Assembly: GCA_028693355.1 (NCBI GenBank)
Contig: JAQUVM010000001.1
Location: 30,061-94,060, forward strand
Source: Burkholderiales bacterium
Lineage (GTDB): Bacteria; Pseudomonadota; Gammaproteobacteria; Burkholderiales; UBA11063
Length of the DNA stretch: 64,000 bases
Reading direction: 5' to 3'
Positions 57,678 to 64,000 of this stretch are shown here, piece after piece. A program made the position numbers and the translations under genes. Within the stretch, counting starts at the first letter, position 1. Each line of letters opens with the position of its first letter. Below the pieces are notes generated by a model that did not search any database, was not told the origin of the DNA, and worked only from the letters and a program-made list of their open reading frames with translations.

Positions 57678-60600
57678 CACCATGATTCAAGCATATAAGC
57701 TTAGTGAAGCAGATTTTCGCGGTAATATGTTTACTGATCATAGTCATGATTTAAAAGGCAATAATGATTTATTAGTATTAACTAAGCCTGATATTATCAA
57801 AGAAATTCATAAAGAGTATTTGCTAGCAGGAAGTGATATTGTCGAAACAAATACATTTTCGGCTAATCGTATTTCACAAAAAGATTATGGCTTAGAGTAT
57901 TTAGTTAAAGAAATAAATATTGCAGCAGTAAAAGTTGCACGTGCTGCTTGTGATGAGGTAATGGAGGAGTTTCCAGAGCGTAAATGCTATGTGGCAGGTG
58001 CAATTGGACCAACTAATGTAACACTATCAATTTCACCAGATGTAAATCGCCCAGAATTTAGAACACACACCTTCAATCAACTCAAAGAAGTCTATTACGA
58101 GCAAGTAAAAGCATTGGTAGATGCTGGTGCTGATATCTTACTTCCTGAGACTTCGTTTGATACGCTGAATATGAAGGCTACATTAGCAGCAATTGGGCAG
58201 TTAGAGTCAGAAAATAATACCAAATATCCTGTAATTATTTCCGTGACAATTACTGATTTATCAGGGCGTACTTTATCGGGGCAAACTATTGAAGCATTTT
58301 GGTATTCAGTTGCACATAGTGAACCATTAGCTGTAGGGATTAACTGTGCTCTTGGTGCAAAAGATATGGCTCCATATTTGTCAGCACTTGCTAAAGTAAG
58401 TGATACTTTTATTAGCTGTTACCCAAATGCTGGGTTACCAAATCCATTAGCTCCAACTGGTTATGATGAAACTCCTGAGATGACATCACAGTATATTTAT
58501 GACATTGCTAAACATGGTACATTAAATATTATTGGTGGTTGCTGTGGAACTACACCTGAGCATATTGCCGCCATAGTTGAGAAATGTAAAGATTTAACAC
58601 CGCATGAAAGAAGTTTACCAACATTTGGGACTTATTTATCGGGGCTTGAACCTTTGCTTATCCAGAACTCACCAAAACAATTTGATTTTTTTCTAAATAA
58701 TGAGCGACGCAGTGTACTAGATAAGGTACATAAGGAGCGATATCATGATGATAAAAGTCATGTGCAAGTGACACCGCAGTTTTATATGATTGGTGAGCGC
58801 ACTAATGTGGCAGGTTCGCCAAAATTTGCACGTTTAATTCGAGAGGGTAACTTTACTGAAGCCTTAGAAATTGCTAAGCAGCAAGTACAAAATGGTGCAA
58901 ATGCAATTGATATAAATTTTGATGATGGTATGCTTGATGCAGTTGAATGCATGACTAAATTTTTAAATTTAGTAGCATGTGAGCCTGAAATTTGCCGTGT
59001 GCCAATTATGATTGATTCTTCTAAGTTTGAGGTAGTGGAAGCAGGTTTGCAATGTGTACAAGGTAAAGCAATTGTAAATTCTATATCGCTAAAAGAGGGC
59101 GAAGAGAAATTTTTAGAACAAGCTAAAATTATTCAAAGCTATGGTGCAGCTGTTGTAATTATGGCGTTTGATGAAACTGGTCAAGCAGCGGATAAAGAGC
59201 ATAAAGTTGCAATTAGTAAACGTGCCTATGATTTACTGGTAGATAAATTAGATTTTAATCCTGCTGATATTATTTTTGATGTAAATATTCTGACGGTAGC
59301 AACTGGTATTGAAGAGCATAATGCATATGGTGTTAATTTTATTGAAGCTGTACGCGAAATTAAGCAAGCATGCCCAATGGCTTTAACTAGCGGTGGTGTA
59401 TCTAATTTATCGTTTTCATTCCGTGGTAATAATGTGGTGCGTGAAGCAATGCATGCGGTATTTTTATATCATGCGATAAAAGCAGGTTTAGATATGGGGA
59501 TTGTAAATGCAGGAATGCTCACCATTTATGATGAGATTGATAAGCCATTAAAAGATGCTTGTGAACGTGTAATTTTAAATCTTGATGATAAAGCTACAGA
59601 AGATTTACTTGATTTAGCTGAGCAATATAAAGGGCAAACTAATACCATTGAGCAAGTAGATGCTTGGAGATCTTGGGAGTTAGAAGAGCGGATTAGTCAT
59701 GCTTTAGTTAAAGGCATTGATGCTTATATAGTTGAAGATACTGTACTTGCTTTAGAAAAATATAAAGCTCCATTATTGGTGATTGAAGGTCCCTTAATGG
59801 CAGGTATGAAAGTAGTTGGGCAGCTTTTTGGTGATGGTAAAATGTTTTTACCACAGGTTGTTAAATCAGCTCGTGTGATGAAGCGTGCAGTTGCATACCT
59901 TGAACCATTTATGGAAGAGATAGCTCTGGCTAGTGAAGCAGGCGTTCAAGATAAAAAAACTATTATTATGGCGACGGTAAAGGGCGATGTCCACGACATT
60001 GGTAAAAATATCGTGTCATTGGTGCTACGTTGTAATGGTTATGAAGTGGTGGATTTAGGTGTAATGGTTAGTTGCCAAGCTATCATAGAAGCTGCTAAAA
60101 AACATAACGCTGTGATTATTGGTATGAGTGGCTTAATTACGCCATCATTAGATGAAATGATCTATAACGTTCAACAATTTGAAGAGCAAGGTATCACGTT
60201 ACCTGTATTAATTGGTGGTGCTACAACGAGCAAGCTACATACATCAGTAAAAATTATGGAACATTATTCTAATCCAGTTATACATGTTAATGATGCTTCA
60301 TTAGTTGCAGAAGTATGTAGTAAATTATTAAATCCTGCTAGCTATGATGAATATGTGGCAAGTGTTCGCGCTCAGTATACAAAATTACGTGAAGATCATT
60401 TTACTTTACAAAAGAAAATTGAATTACCAAGTTATCAAGAATCAAAAGCTAAAAAACCAGTTTATGATTGGAGAGTTTTAGAGATTACAAAGCCGCAAGA
60501 GCTTGGTGTTAGGAGTATTGAGATTTCATTGGCAGAAATTGCAGAATATATTGATTGGTCACCATTATTTTGGGCTTGGGGATTTAAAGGTATGTATCCA

Positions 60601-61374
60601 AAAATAATGGATAATGCTCAATATGGCGATGAATGTAAAAGAATCTTGAATGATGCTCGTGAAATGCTAGCACAAATTATTGATGGAAAATTATTTACTC
60701 CTAAAGCGGTAATTGGTTGGTGGCAAGCACAGAGTGACACAGATGATGTCTTTGTTTATGATGACAATGGTGTGCAAATAGAGAAATTATGCTTTTTACG
60801 TCAACAAAATGATCGCGATGTAAATATGTCGCTCGCAGATTATATTGCACCAGTTGCAAGTAATCGTATGGATTATTTAGGTGCATTTGTGGTGACTATG
60901 CATGATGTAGAAAAACTATCTGACAAATATGAATCCCAAAATGATGATTATCATGCAATTATGGCTAAAGTTTTAGGCGATAGATTGGTTGAAGCATTAG
61001 CAGAGTGTCTACACAAAAAAATGCGTGAATATTGTGAGTATGGGATTGGTGAAAATCTAAGCAATGAAGATTTAATTTATGAACGTTATCGCGGTATTCG
61101 CCCAGCACCTGGTTATCCAGCTTGTCCCGAGCATACAGAAAAAACTAAAATTTGGCAATTACTTGATGCACATAATATGACAGGCGCAGTTTTAACTGAA
61201 AACTATGCTATGTATCCAGCTAGTAGTGTATCTGGTTATTATTTCAATCATCATGAGTCTAAATATTTTGCGGTTGGTAAAATCTCACGTGATCAAGTGG
61301 AGGATTATGCTGCCCGTAAAGGTATGCTAGTAGCAGATGCTGAGAAGTGGTTAGCTCCCAATTTAGGGTATTGA
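57601..61374 (+). CDS. metH: Cobalamin-dependent methionine synthase
   Basis: [15 protein letters not shown]...[14 protein letters not shown]...[16 protein letters not shown]...[28 protein letters not shown]...[10 protein letters not shown]. Confidence 0.98.
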   Translation: MKNSTVINELEQILTKRIMFMDGAMGTMIQAYKLSEADFRGNMFTDHSHDLKGNNDLLVLTKPDIIKEIHKEYLLAGSDIVETNTFSANRISQKDYGLEYLVKEINIAAVKVARAACDEVMEEFPERKCYVAGAIGPTNVTLSISPDVNRPEFRTHTFNQLKEVYYEQVKALVDAGADILLPETSFDTLNMKATLAAIGQLESENNTKYPVIISVTITDLSGRTLSGQTIEAFWYSVAHSEPLAVGINCALGAKDMAPYLSALAKVSDTFISCYPNAGLPNPLAPTGYDETPEMTSQYIYDIAKHGTLNIIGGCCGTTPEHIAAIVEKCKDLTPHERSLPTFGTYLSGLEPLLIQNSPKQFDFFLNNERRSVLDKVHKERYHDDKSHVQVTPQFYMIGERTNVAGSPKFARLIREGNFTEALEIAKQQVQNGANAIDINFDDGMLDAVECMTKFLNLVACEPEICRVPIMIDSSKFEVVEAGLQCVQGKAIVNSISLKEGEEKFLEQAKIIQSYGAAVVIMAFDETGQAADKEHKVAISKRAYDLLVDKLDFNPADIIFDVNILTVATGIEEHNAYGVNFIEAVREIKQACPMALTSGGVSNLSFSFRGNNVVREAMHAVFLYHAIKAGLDMGIVNAGMLTIYDEIDKPLKDACERVILNLDDKATEDLLDLAEQYKGQTNTIEQVDAWRSWELEERISHALVKGIDAYIVEDTVLALEKYKAPLLVIEGPLMAGMKVVGQLFGDGKMFLPQVVKSARVMKRAVAYLEPFMEEIALASEAGVQDKKTIIMATVKGDVHDIGKNIVSLVLRCNGYEVVDLGVMVSCQAIIEAAKKHNAVIIGMSGLITPSLDEMIYNVQQFEEQGITLPVLIGGATTSKLHTSVKIMEHYSNPVIHVNDASLVAEVCSKLLNPASYDEYVASVRAQYTKLREDHFTLQKKIELPSYQESKAKKPVYDWRVLEITKPQELGVRSIEISLAEIAEYIDWSPLFWAWGFKGMYPKIMDNAQYGDECKRILNDAREMLAQIIDGKLFTPKAVIGWWQAQSDTDDVFVYDDNGVQIEKLCFLRQQNDRDVNMSLADYIAPVASNRMDYLGAFVVTMHDVEKLSDKYESQNDDYHAIMAKVLGDRLVEALAECLHKKMREYCEYGIGENLSNEDLIYERYRGIRPAPGYPACPEHTEKTKIWQLLDAHNMTGAVLTENYAMYPASSVSGYYFNHHESKYFAVGKISRDQVEDYAARKGMLVADAEKWLAPNLGY

Positions 61375-61517
61375 TATATAGATTTACATCTATATTGACG
61401 ATGTTTACAATATTAGCGGTAACAAAAAATAATTGTATTACAATTATAAGGTGATTATGTGAACATTTATATTGATGAGATGCTACGAGTTTGTAATATT
61501 GTTGTATCAGAAATAAA

Positions 61518-61553
61518 TATACCAGTACATAAAATTTATATACTGGTATTTTA
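61518..61553. terminator. Terminator hairpin between convergent genes
   Basis: ATACCAGTACATAAAATTTATATACTGGTATTTT. Confidence 0.75.
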
Positions 61554-61584
61554 GTAAATTACAATTTTGTATTAAACAAATTGA

Positions 61585-63105
61585 CTATTGATAATTAACC
61601 ATTACGGCAATTATTAAAAACACAATACTTAAGAGCATTAAAAATGCATAAAATTTAATGATAAATTTAACCCACGCACTATATTCAATACGAGCAACTC
61701 CAAGAGTTCCCATTAATGCCGCCGATGTTGGCATAATGCAATGAGTCCAACCATCACCAAGTTGAAATGCTAATACTGCAATTTGACGCCCTACTCCCAC
61801 TAAATCAGATAGAGGTGCCATTAGTGGCATTGTTAATGCTGCTTGCCCAGAGCCTGATGTTACAAATATGTTAAACACTGATTGGAATATAAACATTGCT
61901 ACAGCTGAAACGTATTCATTTAAGCCAGATACTAAATTAGCTGATGAATGTAACACTGTATTTAGCATAGTATAATCTGTTGGATTTGTACCACCCATCA
62001 TTAAAATAATACCATGAGCCATACCTACTATTAGTGCAGGAGCCAATAGATCTGCCGCACCTGATTTGAATGATTTAGCAATTTCATTAACCGTCATATT
62101 ATTAATTTTAGCAACGACTGAGATTATTCCTATTATCAAACCCATAGTAAAGAATTGAGTTGCTATTTCAGGAATATAATAAGCTTTTTCGACTACTCCA
62201 TAAACCACCCACACCATGCCAGCAGTTAAAACAGCTAAAATTAACCAAGATGCAAATCCAAAATGTTGTTTTACATCTATCTCGGCTAATTGTTCACGAA
62301 AGTACTTATCGGTATTATAACTCAATGATTTTTTAGGGTTCTTTTGTACCCATTTGGCGTATAAAATACTATATATTATTAGTGCGCTAGTAAAAACTGC
62401 CCACATGATTATTCTAAATAAAGATCCTGATAAAACAGGTATATTGGCTATACCTTGTGCGATAGCTACAGAAAATGGATTCATCCAAGATGTAGCAAAG
62501 CCAACTTGAGTAGCCAGATAAGTAACTAAAACAGCTGTTAGTGCATCGTATCCCATTGCAACCATCATTGGGGATAAAATCAGCGCAAATGCAATTGCTT
62601 CTTCTCCCATACCAAAAACAGCACCGCCAATAGAAAATAACAGTACCATGACCGGAAGAATGAGGATTTGCCGATTTTTCATTTTTGCAATTAATTTGAC
62701 CATTCCAGCTTCAATTACACCTGTTCTCATAATGATACCAAATGCACCACCTATAATTAGGATGAATGCCATTACTCCTACAGCACCGCCATCTCTACTG
62801 CCGGAAGTTATTCCATCATAAACAAAGTTTAAAAACCCAGATTTACCATCGCTAGCAAATATGCTTGGTGGATTATATACAACGTTGCCAGCACTATCTT
62901 TTTGTGCTTGATAGCTATTTGCAACTACCACTGTACGAGATTTAGTTACACCATCAGCAATATAGCTAACTTTCTCTGTATCAAATTTTCCAGATGGGAT
63001 AAAGAAACTTAAAATATAGACTAGAAAGACAATTCCAAATAATATAACTAATGTATCAGGCATTGAAATATACCGCGATTTTCCCTTAACTTGAGCATTA
63101 CTCAT
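61585..63105 (-). CDS. YfcC/DcuC-type C4-dicarboxylate or basic amino acid transporter family protein
   Basis: PDTLVILFGIVFLVYILSFFIPSGKF...IGGAFGIIMRTGVIEAGM...TSGSGQAALTMPLMAPLSDLVGVGRQIAVLAFQLGDGW. Confidence 0.88.
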   Translation of the reverse strand: MSNAQVKGKSRYISMPDTLVILFGIVFLVYILSFFIPSGKFDTEKVSYIADGVTKSRTVVVANSYQAQKDSAGNVVYNPPSIFASDGKSGFLNFVYDGITSGSRDGGAVGVMAFILIIGGAFGIIMRTGVIEAGMVKLIAKMKNRQILILPVMVLLFSIGGAVFGMGEEAIAFALILSPMMVAMGYDALTAVLVTYLATQVGFATSWMNPFSVAIAQGIANIPVLSGSLFRIIMWAVFTSALIIYSILYAKWVQKNPKKSLSYNTDKYFREQLAEIDVKQHFGFASWLILAVLTAGMVWVVYGVVEKAYYIPEIATQFFTMGLIIGIISVVAKINNMTVNEIAKSFKSGAADLLAPALIVGMAHGIILMMGGTNPTDYTMLNTVLHSSANLVSGLNEYVSAVAMFIFQSVFNIFVTSGSGQAALTMPLMAPLSDLVGVGRQIAVLAFQLGDGWTHCIMPTSAALMGTLGVARIEYSAWVKFIIKFYAFLMLLSIVFLIIAVMVNYQ

Positions 63106-63389
63106 TCTGTATCCTTATGAAGACAGTTTAATAAAATTAATATAAATAGTTATCGTATTAAAGTGAAATTTATTATTATTTATGAAGAATTCACTTAATA
63201 AATTCTACCATAAATTTATATGCCTGATTTATTGAATTTATTATCTACTTTGTAGGTGAGTTCATTTATAAATTTATGTTATCATGTCACTATATACGAT
63301 GATTAGTTTATGAGCATCTACGTAAAATTATATTAAACTATGCTATAATTTGACGAAATCTAACTATATTTCAGATAAGGGGTTAAGCT

Positions 63390-64000
63390 ATGTTATTAGA
63401 GAATATTAAAAATATTGTAAGCCCAGAAGAGTGGGAAGCTCGAGTAGAGTTAGCAACTGCATATCGCGCTTGTTATTACTTAGGCTATGAAAAATCTACA
63501 TTTGGACATTTATCAGCGCGTGTGCCTGGTGAACCCGATAGTATGTTATTAAATCCATTTGGTTTGGGATTCGATGAGATAACTGCTTCAAATTTGGTCA
63601 AGGTAAATAAGGACAAGAAAATCTTAATTGAAAATGGTTATTCATTAAATGAAGCTGCTTGGAATATTCATTCAGGAGTTATGTTTAATAGCACAGAAAT
63701 AAATGCAATTATGCATTTACATACATTGGATGGTTCAGCTGTATCAGCACAAAAACATGGATTTTTGCCGCTATGTCAAGACAGTGTATTATTCTTTGAC
63801 AAAATAGCATATCATGATTTTGAGGGGATTGTTATTAACCCTGATGAAGCTCCACGTTTACTTAATGATTTAGGTGATAAAAATGTACTAGTTTTACGTA
63901 ATCACGGTAATATTTATGTTGGATCATCATTAGCAGAAACTTTCTTTTATATGTTTTTCTTTGAAAAAGCATGTTCAATCCAAATTAGAGCATTAAGTGG
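63390..64000 (+). CDS. Class II aldolase/adducin family protein, partial (runs off window end)
   Basis: MLLENIKNIVSPEEWEARVELATAYRACYYLGYEKSTFGHLSARVPGEPDSMLLNPFGLGFDEI...IHSGVMFNSTEINAIMHLHT...VLVLRNHGNIYVG. Confidence 0.92.
   Translation, partial: MLLENIKNIVSPEEWEARVELATAYRACYYLGYEKSTFGHLSARVPGEPDSMLLNPFGLGFDEITASNLVKVNKDKKILIENGYSLNEAAWNIHSGVMFNSTEINAIMHLHTLDGSAVSAQKHGFLPLCQDSVLFFDKIAYHDFEGIVINPDEAPRLLNDLGDKNVLVLRNHGNIYVGSSLAETFFYMFFFEKACSIQIRALS

Noticed and set aside
1-64000. CRISPR array, tRNA, rRNA or prophage
   Set aside because: None recognised by eye: no regularly spaced repeats, no tRNA cloverleaf/T-loop motif, no phage structural or integrase genes.

Overview
AT-rich proteobacterial chromosomal window (betaproteobacterial/Neisseriales-like by gene content; this assignment is inference). 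It looks replication-origin-proximal. The intergenic gap at ~11.17-11.75 kb carries five exact, same-orientation TTATCCACA DnaA boxes. An exact parS 16-mer (TGTTTCACGTGAAACA) and two near-parS sites lie within ~7 kb of it. Housekeeping content: gabD (partial), yraN, two BON-domain proteins, sdaA, waaA, waaC, fpr, SIMPL protein, rsmB, ntrYX, cysS, metH. Accessory content: (i) a reverse-transcriptase pseudogene next to a lectin-like (DUF1554-like) lipoprotein, broken by a frameshift, an in-frame TGA and a small TA-flanked inverted-repeat element; (ii) a family of such MITE-like elements (4 copies seen), with a compensatory base change in a central hairpin; (iii) hipB with an internally deleted hipA; (iv) an AvcD/DCD-type anti-phage deaminase with an extra ~290-aa N-terminal region; (v) Vat-like and VanX-like genes side by side; (vi) several lipoproteins with a C-[S/N]-x-G-[S/N]-like tail after the lipobox, one preceded by a poly-G tract (candidate phase variation) and one built of six Cys-paired repeats; (vii) an ABC-transporter-dependent O-antigen/polysaccharide cluster (45.2-57.5 kb) flanked on the left by a decayed copy of the metH 5' region. 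All calls come from reading sequence and the ORF track; no searches were run.
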